The translations under genes and the position numbers were made by a program. From positions 124,001-188,000 of the forward strand of contig NZ_JADE01000006.1 in assembly GCF_000518225.1 (NCBI RefSeq): a stretch of 64,000 nucleotides of DNA. The letters run 5' to 3'. This document shows, piece after piece, positions 16,963 through 25,413 of the stretch. The notes beneath the pieces are model-generated. The model was given only the letters and a program-made list of their open reading frames with translations, was not told the DNA's origin and searched no databases. The DNA comes from Helicobacter pametensis ATCC 51478 (GTDB lineage: Bacteria > Campylobacterota > Campylobacteria > Campylobacterales > Helicobacteraceae). The first letter of the stretch is position 1, and each line of letters starts with the position of its first letter.

Positions 16963-18948
16963 ATGAAGGTTTCTTATTTCAATCAAAAATTACTTTTTAA
17001 TATTTTTGCTTTTATTATGATTTTTATGGGTTTTGCTTTGATTGCAAGACTTGTGATGCATATCAGTTATCTTGATTGGAAGATCACACAAGAGAATCTA
17101 AGCTCAATTTTCCGTCTCTATCAATATGGCTTGGCGTATGATCTGCGGATTGTGACCAGTGCGCTTGTTTTGCCTTTTTTGCTGGGTTATATCTGTCACT
17201 TAAGCAAGTGGGGAAGAGAGAAATTTTTTGGCTTTTTTGCATATTTGATGGGGATTTTTGGGGTAGTTTTTGCATTTTTTTATCTGATCAATTATTTTTA
17301 TTTTCAAATTTATCGCACGCAGATTGATATTTTTATTTTTGGTCTTGTCGATGATAATACAAAAGCCATCCTTGAGATTGCTTTGAAGGACTATCCATTG
17401 ATTTGGGGGATTTTATTTTCTTTAGCTGTTGGATATTTGAGCTATTTTCTTTCTAGAAAAATTGCTAAGTCTTCTAGCATAGAATCTCTCTTTAACCCCC
17501 CTTCCCACATACAGCAATTAGTAGCACTGATTGTATTTAATCTTGTTTTTCTTTTCTTTTTTATTGCTGGGGTTAGGGGTGCGTTTTTTTCTGAGCCTCT
17601 TTTAAGGTCTCAAAGCAATGTTTCCTCAATCCAGCAAATCAATCACCTTGTTCCACATCCCATCATGGCATTTGCATGGGCGATTAGAGATTATAAAAAT
17701 AGCGATCGTTTTGAGCCAGTGGATCCAAAAGTGGGTGAAGAGCTTCTCTCAAAAGCACAGATTTCATTTTTTGACACAACTCCCAAAAATGAATTTTTAC
17801 AGACCAATCCCCCTCATGTGATTCTTAATCTCATGGAAAGTTTTGGAAATAATTTTTTGGAACTTGATGATGTGAAAAATTTTGATTTGCTAGGGAGTTT
17901 GCGCAAACACTTTGATGAGGATTTTGTATTTACTCGTTTTTTGCCCTATGCTAATGGGACGGCAGCTTCTTTCTCGGGTCTGTTTTTCGGATCTCCTGTG
18001 GCTCATATTGGTTTGAGCAAGGTCAAAAAGAAGATTTTAGAAGGCAATGCTTTTGAATTGTATGCTAAGAGGGGGTATGAAGTCATCTTTTTGACTGCTG
18101 GGAATGCAAGTTGGGCAGGATATGGGGATTATATTGTGACTCAAGGAGGACATAAGATTTATGATGCCAATAAAATCATTGATCTCTATCCTGAGGCTAA
18201 AAAATATCAAACAGCTTATGGAATCCCTGATGAGTATGTTTATAAATTGTTGCAAACCTTGCTTCAAGAGAGCAAAAAACCTCTTTTTGTGTGCATTTTG
18301 ACAATCTCTAATCATCCTCCAGAAATTATCCCAGACCATTATGAGCTATTTCCTCTCAAAAAGGACATCACGCAAGCCCTGCCTAATCCTAAGCGGGAGC
18401 TGATTGCACAGGCATATCAATATGCCAATGATAGTTTTGGGAGATTTTTGGATTTTGTGAAATCTTCAACAATGAGAGAGAGAATCATTATCGCAGCCAC
18501 TGGGGATCACAAAATGAGAAGTTTGGTTCCCTTACCTCCAAAGAAAGAATTGATCAATTATTCTGTCCCGCTTTATCTTTATATCCCCAAGCCTTATCTT
18601 GAGGCTGTGGGCTTTAGGTTTGATTCTGCTAGGCTTGGATCACATAAAGATATTTTTCCTACACTATTGGCTTATTCGCTTTCAGATGTTAGATATTTTA
18701 GCAATGGAGGGAAAAATATGTTGAGTTTGGATGAAATTGAGCGCTTTGCTTACAATGAGACGATATTTGCAAACCATCTAGGAATCTATATGGGAGGAGA
18801 AGAGTATTTTCCATGGGCAGGTCCATCGAGTGTTGAGATTTTGGATAAATCTCAAAAAGCACCCCAATCTTTAAAAGATCAAGTGAGGGCTTATAGGGAA
18901 TTTCAATGGTGGCAGATTCGGGCTAGAAGCGTGGGTTTGCATCGCTAA
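16963..18948 (+). CDS. LtaS/MdoB-like membrane-bound phosphotransferase
   Basis: A 661-residue integral membrane enzyme of the alkaline phosphatase/sulfatase superfamily. The N-terminal ~215 residues hold about five membrane segments; the rest is a periplasmic catalytic domain. Visible residues are the metal-binding opening HVILNLMESFGNN (about 285), the nucleophilic Thr in ANGTAAS (about Thr333), ISNHPP (about 448) and the metal pair in ATGDHKM (Asp515-His516). Relatives transfer phosphoglycerol or phosphoethanolamine from lipids to surface glycans; which one applies here cannot be told. GGAG precedes the ATG. A G7-AT-G6 tract lies about 90 bp upstream. The next gene is convergent, only 5 bp away. 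Confidence 0.82.
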   Translation: MKVSYFNQKLLFNIFAFIMIFMGFALIARLVMHISYLDWKITQENLSSIFRLYQYGLAYDLRIVTSALVLPFLLGYICHLSKWGREKFFGFFAYLMGIFGVVFAFFYLINYFYFQIYRTQIDIFIFGLVDDNTKAILEIALKDYPLIWGILFSLAVGYLSYFLSRKIAKSSSIESLFNPPSHIQQLVALIVFNLVFLFFFIAGVRGAFFSEPLLRSQSNVSSIQQINHLVPHPIMAFAWAIRDYKNSDRFEPVDPKVGEELLSKAQISFFDTTPKNEFLQTNPPHVILNLMESFGNNFLELDDVKNFDLLGSLRKHFDEDFVFTRFLPYANGTAASFSGLFFGSPVAHIGLSKVKKKILEGNAFELYAKRGYEVIFLTAGNASWAGYGDYIVTQGGHKIYDANKIIDLYPEAKKYQTAYGIPDEYVYKLLQTLLQESKKPLFVCILTISNHPPEIIPDHYELFPLKKDITQALPNPKRELIAQAYQYANDSFGRFLDFVKSSTMRERIIIAATGDHKMRSLVPLPPKKELINYSVPLYLYIPKPYLEAVGFRFDSARLGSHKDIFPTLLAYSLSDVRYFSNGGKNMLSLDEIERFAYNETIFANHLGIYMGGEEYFPWAGPSSVEILDKSQKAPQSLKDQVRAYREFQWWQIRARSVGLHR

Positions 18949-18953
18949 AATTA

Positions 18954-19772
18954 TTATTGCTTTTTGATGTAGGCTAAGATTTTTTGTTCAATTCGATTTT
19001 TGATGTGTTGAGGTTCTAAGACGATGATGTGGGGGATTTGGCACAAAATTGCTTGGATCAATGCATCTTCATTGGCACAAATAAACTCCACAACTAGACT
19101 GCCATCTTTGTCTAGCCAAGTTTCTTGATTTTCTCCCCATATGATGGATTGTGCATAATTGCGAGCTTGAGGATAGATAAAGAGCGAGATTCTTTCACCT
19201 TGATGTGGTGTGGTGTGTGTGTAGTGTTTTTGCCTGCTGATTTTGCACTCAGAGATTGAATCTAGGGTGAAATAGTGTCTCTCTTGATCAACTAGGGCTT
19301 CTAAATAAACTGTGTGACAAATGACATAGAGATTGATGGGGGCGATGCGTGAGAGTTTTTGATTTTTGTAACTAAAAGAGATCAAAAGCTTGTTTTTGAT
19401 GGCTTTTTGGATTTGCTCTATTTCTTTTGTTTTGTGGATGATGGATGTGAGTGGAGCTTGAAATGGATTGGGATAAGTATTGAGCTTATTTAAAATCCCT
19501 AGTAGCTCTATGTGGAGATTTCCTTCAACTTGATTGATCAAGTTTTCTAGGATGCAAAGAACGATACGATCTTTTTGGGATTGATAGAGGGGATTGAGCT
19601 TGAATTGATTTTTCTCACGAAGAAGGATATCACCCCCCAATCTTTCTTTTAAATCACGCTGGATTGTTTTGGTGCTTGTGTTGAATTCTTTGGCTAGAGA
19701 AGAGATTCTCAATGTTTCACCCAGATATAGCTTCTCCAAAATTTTAGCTAGGCGTGTATGTTGAGTGCTCAT
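18954..19772 (-). CDS. WYL-domain transcriptional regulator
   Basis: A 272-residue DNA-binding regulator. Residues 1-45 form a DeoR-like winged helix (ISSLAKEFNTSTKTIQRDLK). A WYL-type ligand-sensing domain spans about 130-200 (KNKLLISFSYKNQKLSRIAPINL), followed by a WCX-like C-terminal part. Members of this family respond to nucleotides or nucleic-acid ends and often control stress or defence genes. It starts 3 bp after the murG stop on the same strand, so it is probably the last gene of gltS-murG-regulator. Target and ligand are unknown; no defence genes lie nearby. Confidence 0.85.
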   Translation of the reverse strand: MSTQHTRLAKILEKLYLGETLRISSLAKEFNTSTKTIQRDLKERLGGDILLREKNQFKLNPLYQSQKDRIVLCILENLINQVEGNLHIELLGILNKLNTYPNPFQAPLTSIIHKTKEIEQIQKAIKNKLLISFSYKNQKLSRIAPINLYVICHTVYLEALVDQERHYFTLDSISECKISRQKHYTHTTPHQGERISLFIYPQARNYAQSIIWGENQETWLDKDGSLVVEFICANEDALIQAILCQIPHIIVLEPQHIKNRIEQKILAYIKKQ

Positions 19773-19775
19773 GGA

Positions 19776-20831
19776 CTAATGTTTTATTGTGTGGGAGTGA
19801 ATATGCTCGAGGATATGATCCAAAATGATCTTGGCTCCGCCTTGTGAAATTTCTTCTTGAAGTCTTTGGGAGATGGAGTGGATATCAAGACTGAGAGCTT
19901 GATTTAGGGTTTCAAGACTGAGCTGTTCTTGTGGAGCGAGAAGTCCAAGTTTTTTTTGTGTGAAAAAAAGTGCATTGTGATATTGGTGATTTCCCGCAGC
20001 ATAGGGATAGGGAATATAAACGCAAGGGAGAGCATTGGCACACATTTCCCATACACTTGAAGCTCCTGCACGAGCAAAACAGAGATCAGCCTCTTGCATC
20101 TGTGAAGCCAAGTCTTTTGTAAAGGCAAAAAGTGTGATTGGAATCTGAAGCTTTGCATATTCTGCCCTTAAGCGCTCATAGTCTCTCTCACCACTTTGGT
20201 GGATGATGTGGATTCCTCTTTGATGAAGGAGAGGGGCGATTTGTAGAGCAAAATTGTTGATCGCAACAGCTCCCTGACTTCCACCGATAAAGAGAACGCA
20301 TTTGATGTTTTGGCGGATTCTTTTGTATTGGAAGAAGATATCTTGAATGGGGTAGGGGGTCTGGACAAAATTCCTGTGTTTATCTGCAAAGCTTCCAAAG
20401 ATTGTTTGAGCAAATGGTGAGAGAAGCTTGTTGAGTGTGCCTTTGATCGCATTTTGCTCATGGATAAAGAGAGGGATTTTAAGCCTAAGAGATGCAAAGG
20501 AAGCGGGAGCAGAACTATAGCCACCGACACTAAAAACGCAAGAGGTATTGTGTTTTTTGAGAATCTTTTGAGCTTCAATAAAGGCAGAAAATTGTGAAGA
20601 AAGAGTCTTAAAAAGCCCAAGTCCTCGTTGATTGACGACCCCACTTGTTTTGAGAAAATAGACTGCTTCAAAGCCATTTTCGTGCTCAAACCAGAGTTTA
20701 TCTTGACCAGACTGGGATCCGATGAAAATGCATGGAATCCCCTGTTTTTGACACTCTAGCATGAGGGCTCTGGCGATGGCAAGATGCCCGCCAGTCCCTC
20801 CGCCACTAATTGCAATCGTTCTTTTCATCAT
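19776..20831 (-). CDS. murG: MurG, lipid II-forming GlcNAc transferase
   Basis: Peripheral inner-membrane glycosyltransferase that adds GlcNAc from UDP-GlcNAc to lipid I, the last cytoplasmic step of peptidoglycan precursor synthesis. The 351 residues show the N-terminal glycine loop SGGGTGGH (9-16), a second loop VGGYSSAPA, the FIGGSQGAVAIN motif at about 190-201, and the GT-B donor site region CFARAGASSVWEMCANALPCVYIPYP split across about 247-272. The start overlaps the gltS stop by 4 bp, so the two are translationally coupled. The context with gltS is unusual for a cell-wall gene, which usually sits in an mur/fts cluster elsewhere. Confidence 0.95.
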   Translation of the reverse strand: MMKRTIAISGGGTGGHLAIARALMLECQKQGIPCIFIGSQSGQDKLWFEHENGFEAVYFLKTSGVVNQRGLGLFKTLSSQFSAFIEAQKILKKHNTSCVFSVGGYSSAPASFASLRLKIPLFIHEQNAIKGTLNKLLSPFAQTIFGSFADKHRNFVQTPYPIQDIFFQYKRIRQNIKCVLFIGGSQGAVAINNFALQIAPLLHQRGIHIIHQSGERDYERLRAEYAKLQIPITLFAFTKDLASQMQEADLCFARAGASSVWEMCANALPCVYIPYPYAAGNHQYHNALFFTQKKLGLLAPQEQLSLETLNQALSLDIHSISQRLQEEISQGGAKIILDHILEHIHSHTIKH

Positions 20832-22027
20832 CCAAATAAGGGAAGAGAGAGAAAAAATTTGATCACAAAGGCATTAAAGATATCGATGAAAAATGCTCCA
20901 ACCATCGGAACAACCAAAAATGCTACATGGCTTGGACCATAGCGCTGTGTGACGGCCTGCATATTGACAATGGCTGTAGGAGTCGCTCCAAGTCCAAAGC
21001 CACAATGTCCGGCTGCCAAAACTGCCGCATCATAATCTTTGCCCATAACAGGAAAAGTCACAAACACAGCATATAAGATCATCGCAATGGCTTGCAATGA
21101 GAGCAAGATAAATAGTGGAAGTGCAAGATTGGCAAGCTCCCAGAGTTTGAGCGTCATGAGGGCAGAAGCTAGGAAGAGTGAGAGACTGACATTTCCAATA
21201 ACAGAAACTTCGCGTTCAAAAACTTGATGAATCTTAAAAAGTGAGAGGAGATTTCTGAGAATAACACCCACAAACAAACACCAAACAAAAGTAGGAAGTG
21301 CAAATGCAGTTCCCTTAAGCCACCCTTCAATCTTGATACCCACAAAGAGTGCAAAAGCAATGAGTGCTAAAGATTCGATGAAACTCGTTGTTGTGATGAG
21401 GCGTTGTTTTTGAGGAGATTCAAATGCTCCATCCTCATTATCTTGAGTTTCTGGAAGTTGGAGATTGTGTCTTTTGATCAAAAAGCGAGCGACAGGACCT
21501 CCGATCAATCCTCCCATAACAAGTCCAAAGGTTGCACATGCTACGGCAATCTCTAAGCCATTGCTAAAAAAGAATGGAGCTTCTTTGAAAGTTGCTGCCC
21601 ATGCTGCTCCAGTCCCATGCCCTCCACTCATTGTGATTGATCCTCCCAATAGACCAATAAGGGGATTTTCTCCAATTGCTGAGGTGAGACTGATGCCTAC
21701 AAGGTTTTGCATGATGAGTAAAACTGCAACGACTGCCAAAAATTTGATGAGGGTTTTCCCTCCTTTTTTGAGTGAGGCAAAATCTGCATTGAGTCCAATC
21801 GAGGCAAAAAATGCAAGCATTAGTGGGCCTTGGAGCGACCTATCAAAGTTGATCTGAAAATTGAATGTTTTGTAGGCAATAGTGATCATAAGCGCTACAA
21901 AAAGACCTCCGACTACTGATTCGGGAATATTGTAATCAGCCAAAAATTTCACACGATTGATGATGAATCGCCCTAGAAGCAAAACAGCAACCATGCTCAC
22001 AAGCGTGGCATAAAAATCAAATTCCAT
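20828..22027 (-). CDS. gltS: Sodium/glutamate symporter GltS
   Basis: Inner-membrane transporter importing glutamate with sodium. The 399-residue length is standard for GltS (E. coli 401). Two inverted repeats are visible, each with a glycine-rich reentrant loop: SGGHGTGAAWA (about 134-144) and GHCGFGLGATPTAIVNM (about 343-359). There are about 10-12 hydrophobic segments. A strong AGGAGG site precedes the ATG. It is followed by murG in the same operon, so glutamate uptake and cell-wall synthesis may be co-expressed; this is inference from overlap only. Confidence 0.93.
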   Translation of the reverse strand: MEFDFYATLVSMVAVLLLGRFIINRVKFLADYNIPESVVGGLFVALMITIAYKTFNFQINFDRSLQGPLMLAFFASIGLNADFASLKKGGKTLIKFLAVVAVLLIMQNLVGISLTSAIGENPLIGLLGGSITMSGGHGTGAAWAATFKEAPFFFSNGLEIAVACATFGLVMGGLIGGPVARFLIKRHNLQLPETQDNEDGAFESPQKQRLITTTSFIESLALIAFALFVGIKIEGWLKGTAFALPTFVWCLFVGVILRNLLSLFKIHQVFEREVSVIGNVSLSLFLASALMTLKLWELANLALPLFILLSLQAIAMILYAVFVTFPVMGKDYDAAVLAAGHCGFGLGATPTAIVNMQAVTQRYGPSHVAFLVVPMVGAFFIDIFNAFVIKFFLSLPLFG

Positions 22028-22083
22028 GACTTCCTCCTTGATTTTTTGAGTTTAGCTCTAGATTCTACAAGAAAAAAATTTTT

Positions 22084-23421
22084 TTACCTTGGAAATTTAC
22101 CCTTCATTTGTTGCATCATTCCCATGAGGTTTTGCATCCCCCCTTTGCTACTGAGCTTTTTGGCCATTTTTGAAGCATTGTCAAATTGTTTGATGATGCG
22201 ATTCACATCAGCGATATCTAGCCCCGCACCTTGAGCGATTCTTTTGCGTCTAGAACCATTGAGAAGATCTGGATTTTCGCGCTCTTTTTTTGTCATCGAA
22301 TTCACCATAGATTTGATGGATTTGATTTCTTGGGAATTGTCTAGATCGACATTTTTAAGTGCTCCTGCCATATTGCCAAGCCCTGGAATCATCCCTACAA
22401 GATTGCCAAGATTGCCAAGTTTTTTGACATTTTCAATTTGGGCAAGAAAATCTTCAAAATTAAATTGCCCTTTCTTGATTTTTTTGGTGATTGCCTTTGT
22501 TTCTTTTTCACTAAAGACGCTTGAAGTTTTTTCTGCCAAAGTTGCGATATCTCCAGCACCCATGAGACGAGAGATGATGCGATCAGGTAAGAAAACATCC
22601 AAATCTGCCACCTTCTCTCCACTTCCAATAAAACGCAAAGGAAGCCCTAATTGATAGGCGATTGAGAGTGCGATACCTCCTTTGCTATCGCTATCAAACT
22701 TACTTAGAATGACGCCATCGATTTTGATTTTTTGATGGAAGATTTCAGCATTGCGAACTCCTTCTTGGCCACTCAAGCTATCAGCCACATAGAAGGTTTC
22801 AAAGGGTTGAATGATCGTTTTTACTTCTTGAAGTTCTTGCATAAGATGCTCATCAATAGCAAGGCGACCTGCTGTGTCAAAAAGCAAAACATCATAGTGT
22901 TTATCTTGAGCAAAGATAAGGGCTTCTTGTGCCACTTGTTGGGGAGATTGTGCCGATGATTCAAAGAAATCAACTTCAATTTGTTGTGCGAGCTGTCGAA
23001 GTTGTTCCACCGCTGCCATTCTCTGGAGATCACAAGGGATAAGTAAAACTTTTTTGTTTTTGTTCTTTAGATAATAAGCGAGTTTAGCAGTCGTTGTGGT
23101 TTTTCCACTTCCTTGAAGTCCGACCATTAGGATAGATGTAGGTGGTCTTGAGGCAAATACAAAGCCTTGATTTCCCTTGGTGTCAAGCAATGCTTGAAGA
23201 CTATCTTTGAGAGCTTGAAGAAAATTTTGTTTGCCTATGCCTTGGGCTTTGGTTTGAAGTTCAATTTTTTGCAACAATTCCTTGACTGCCTTATGATAAA
23301 CATCATTTTTTAGAAGAACTTTTTTGAGTTCGTCAATGGCGCGCGCAAGAGACTTCTCATCATCATTAAAACGGATTTTGTTGGCGATACTTTGAAAAGA
23401 TTCACTAAAAATTTCAAACAT
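22084..23421 (-). CDS. ffh: Signal recognition particle GTPase Ffh
   Basis: Protein part of the signal recognition particle, which with 4.5S RNA delivers nascent membrane proteins to FtsY. The 445 residues comprise the N domain (1-85), the G domain with P-loop GLQGSGKTTT (101-110), DTAGR (about 186) and SKFDSDSKGG (about 242), and a methionine-rich M domain from about 300. The M domain ends in the RNA-binding region (SRRKRIAQGAG) and an M-rich tail (MQNLMGMMQQMKGKFPR). It is divergent from perR with 159 bp between them. A perfect 10-bp palindrome (AATAGCTATT, 23441-23450) lies 20 bp before its start. Confidence 0.97.
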   Translation of the reverse strand: MFEIFSESFQSIANKIRFNDDEKSLARAIDELKKVLLKNDVYHKAVKELLQKIELQTKAQGIGKQNFLQALKDSLQALLDTKGNQGFVFASRPPTSILMVGLQGSGKTTTTAKLAYYLKNKNKKVLLIPCDLQRMAAVEQLRQLAQQIEVDFFESSAQSPQQVAQEALIFAQDKHYDVLLFDTAGRLAIDEHLMQELQEVKTIIQPFETFYVADSLSGQEGVRNAEIFHQKIKIDGVILSKFDSDSKGGIALSIAYQLGLPLRFIGSGEKVADLDVFLPDRIISRLMGAGDIATLAEKTSSVFSEKETKAITKKIKKGQFNFEDFLAQIENVKKLGNLGNLVGMIPGLGNMAGALKNVDLDNSQEIKSIKSMVNSMTKKERENPDLLNGSRRKRIAQGAGLDIADVNRIIKQFDNASKMAKKLSSKGGMQNLMGMMQQMKGKFPR

Positions 23422-23580
23422 TTACTTTCCTTGGACAATAAATAGCTATTCTAGCCTAGATGACATGAAAACCATAAAATATGTAGTGAAAGGGTAACAT
23501 TATCTCATATGTTCTCATTTAAGATGCGTATTTTAGATATTAAATTTTGGGATTTGTTTTGATAAAAGGAGAATGTAATT

Positions 23581-23985
23581 ATGAATTTTGAAGAAGGATT
23601 AAAACAAAACGGACTGAAAATCACTCCTCAGAGAGTTGCGATTCTAAAAGAAATCCAACGACGAGGACATGCGACGATTGAGGAGATCTATGAGGATATT
23701 TTGAAGGAATACCCATCGATCTCTTTGGCAACGATTTACAAAAACATCATTTCTTTGTGTGAAGCAGATCTAGTCAAAGAAGTCAAGGTGAGTTTGCAAA
23801 AGCAGAGATATGAAATCAACTGCGGAGAGCATGCACATATCGTTTGTACAGAATGTGGAAAACTTGAAGATATTGAGTTTGGTATGGAATCTTTTTACCA
23901 TAATGCTATGATCACGCGGTATATTCAGCCGTCTTTTGTCTCTATGACTATTTATGGAAAATGTAATCAGTGTTTAAAGGAGTGA
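23581..23985 (+). CDS. perR: PerR-type peroxide/iron regulator (Fur family)
   Basis: A 134-residue Fur-family metalloregulator. Residues 1-75 are the winged helix (ITPQRVAILKEI, SLATIYKNIISL). The C-terminal half has two CxxC pairs (Cys89/Cys92 and Cys128/Cys131) for the structural zinc and His84/His86 in EHAHIVC for the regulatory metal. Sequence style resembles Campylobacter and Helicobacter PerR more than Fur, which has a longer His-rich tail in this group. PerR represses catalase, peroxiredoxin and iron genes and is relieved by peroxide-driven His oxidation. An AAAGGAG site precedes the ATG. The gene runs directly into the fumarase alpha gene. Confidence 0.85.
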   Translation: MNFEEGLKQNGLKITPQRVAILKEIQRRGHATIEEIYEDILKEYPSISLATIYKNIISLCEADLVKEVKVSLQKQRYEINCGEHAHIVCTECGKLEDIEFGMESFYHNAMITRYIQPSFVSMTIYGKCNQCLKE

Positions 23986-24833
23986 CCATCAAAACAATTG
24001 AAGTATCTAAAATCTCATTTGAGGTAGCTAAGCTTTGTATTCAGGCTTGTAGGGATATGAGTCCTGATGTATTGAGAGCCTTTAGGGAGGCTCATGCCAC
24101 TGAAAAATCTCCCTTGGGGAGGGAGATTCTCTCACAATTGATTACAAACTCTGAGATCGCACGCCAAAAAAAGATCCCTATCTGTCAAGATACTGGTCTA
24201 TGTGTGGTGTTTGTTGAAATTGGTCAAGATGTGAGGATTGAGGGTGGATCACTTGAAGAAGCGATCCAAAAAGGTGTAGCTATGGGATATCAGGAGGGGT
24301 ATTTGCGTAAATCGATCGTGAGCGATCCTGTGTTTGATCGAAAAAATACTCAAGACAATACGCCTGCAGTCATTCACTATGATATCGTTGAGGGAGATGG
24401 GCTGAAAATCATTGTCGCTCCCAAGGGGTTTGGTAGTGAAAATAAAAGTGCTTTGCAGATGCTTACGCCAGCTCAAGGATTAGAGGGGCTTAAGCGCTTT
24501 TTTGTCGAAACTCTTGAGATGGCAGGTCCCAATTCTTGCCCTCCACTTCTTGTAGGTGTGGGGATTGGAGGGACGATGGAGAAAGCTGCTCTCTTGGCCA
24601 AAAAGGCTGCTGTAAGGGAGATTGGAAGCTCAAATCCAGATGAGCGATATGCTAAGCTTGAAAAAGAATTGGCAGATACGGCCAATGCGTTGGGAATCGG
24701 TCCACAGGGACTAGGAGGTAGCACAACTGTTTTTGGTGTAAATATTGAGTGGTATCCAACTCATATTGCTGGGCTACCTGTGGCGATCAATATCAACTGC
24801 AATGCTACGCGTCATGCAAGTATCGAACTTTGA
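23982..24833 (+). CDS. Class I fumarate hydratase, alpha subunit (start uncertain)
   Basis: Iron-sulfur subunit of a two-subunit class I hydro-lyase that interconverts fumarate and malate; L-tartrate dehydratase is the main alternative in the same family. About 283 residues with the conserved cysteine regions PICQDTGLC, NSCPPLLVGVGIGG and a C-terminal NCNATRHASIEL; these hold the labile [4Fe-4S] cluster. The start is odd. Both in-frame GTG codons (23970, 23982) are poorly placed: the AAAGGAG site at 23976-23982 overlaps the second. The codon at ideal spacing is ATC at 23988, which would give the family-like beginning M-K-T-I-E-V-S-K-I. It overlaps perR and precedes the beta subunit by 7 bp. 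Confidence 0.88.
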   Translation: MTIKTIEVSKISFEVAKLCIQACRDMSPDVLRAFREAHATEKSPLGREILSQLITNSEIARQKKIPICQDTGLCVVFVEIGQDVRIEGGSLEEAIQKGVAMGYQEGYLRKSIVSDPVFDRKNTQDNTPAVIHYDIVEGDGLKIIVAPKGFGSENKSALQMLTPAQGLEGLKRFFVETLEMAGPNSCPPLLVGVGIGGTMEKAALLAKKAAVREIGSSNPDERYAKLEKELADTANALGIGPQGLGGSTTVFGVNIEWYPTHIAGLPVAININCNATRHASIEL

Positions 24834-24840
24834 AGGATAG

Positions 24841-25389
24841 ATGATGAAGATTTTACAAGCTCCTTTTGATCATCAAGAGCTTATAGGGCTAAATGCTGGA
24901 GATCATATTCAAATCAATGGTAGTTTTTTGGTCGCTAGGGATGCAGCGCATAAGCGTCTTTATCAAAGTATTCAAGAAGGAAGAGAACTTCCTGTTTCAT
25001 TGCGTGGAGAGAGTGTTTATTATATGGGGCCAAGTCCTGCTAAGGAAGGAGAAGTGATCGGATCGGCTGGCCCGACAACAAGTGGAAGAATGGATGCTTA
25101 TACTCCTGCTCTTCTGGATTGTGGCTTAATTGCGATGATAGGAAAAGGGTATCGCTCTCCTGAAGTGATTGAAGCAATTCTTAAGCATCAGGCTGTGTAT
25201 TTTGTATGTATTGGTGGTGCTGGTGCTTTGATCGCACAAAGTATCAAAAAGTATGAAGTGATCGCTTATCCTGATCTTGGTCCAGAAGCAATTGCTCGCA
25301 TAGAGGTTGAGGGATTTCCATGTATTGTTGCTATTGATTCAAGAGGGAATAATTTCTACAAACAAGGAAGAAAGCTGATGGAGGGTTAG
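24841..25389 (+). CDS. Class I fumarate hydratase, beta subunit
   Basis: Second subunit of the class I fumarase/tartrate dehydratase at 23982. The 182 residues correspond to the C-terminal swivelling domain of single-chain FumA: GDHIQINGSFLVARDAAHKR, YMGPSPAKEGEVIGSAGPTT, MIGKGYRS and YFVCIGGAGALI are all family motifs. Helicobacter species such as H. pylori use the iron-free class II FumC, so a split class I enzyme is a lineage difference. The start ATGATG follows a GGATAG stretch. The stop (TAG) is directly followed by a C10-T9 homopolymer tract. Confidence 0.9.
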   Translation: MMKILQAPFDHQELIGLNAGDHIQINGSFLVARDAAHKRLYQSIQEGRELPVSLRGESVYYMGPSPAKEGEVIGSAGPTTSGRMDAYTPALLDCGLIAMIGKGYRSPEVIEAILKHQAVYFVCIGGAGALIAQSIKKYEVIAYPDLGPEAIARIEVEGFPCIVAIDSRGNNFYKQGRKLMEG

Positions 25390-25408
25390 CCCCCCCCCCT
25401 TTTTTTTT
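25390..25408. repeat. C10-T9 homopolymer tract
   Basis: Ten C followed by nine T, directly after the fumarase beta stop codon and 5 bp before the stop of the convergent 145-aa gene. Such tracts slip during replication in Helicobacter and Campylobacter. It is outside both coding regions, so any variation would affect transcript 3' ends only. On the plus strand the T-run could help termination, though there is no stem. Confidence 0.8.
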
Positions 25409-25413
25409 ATGTT

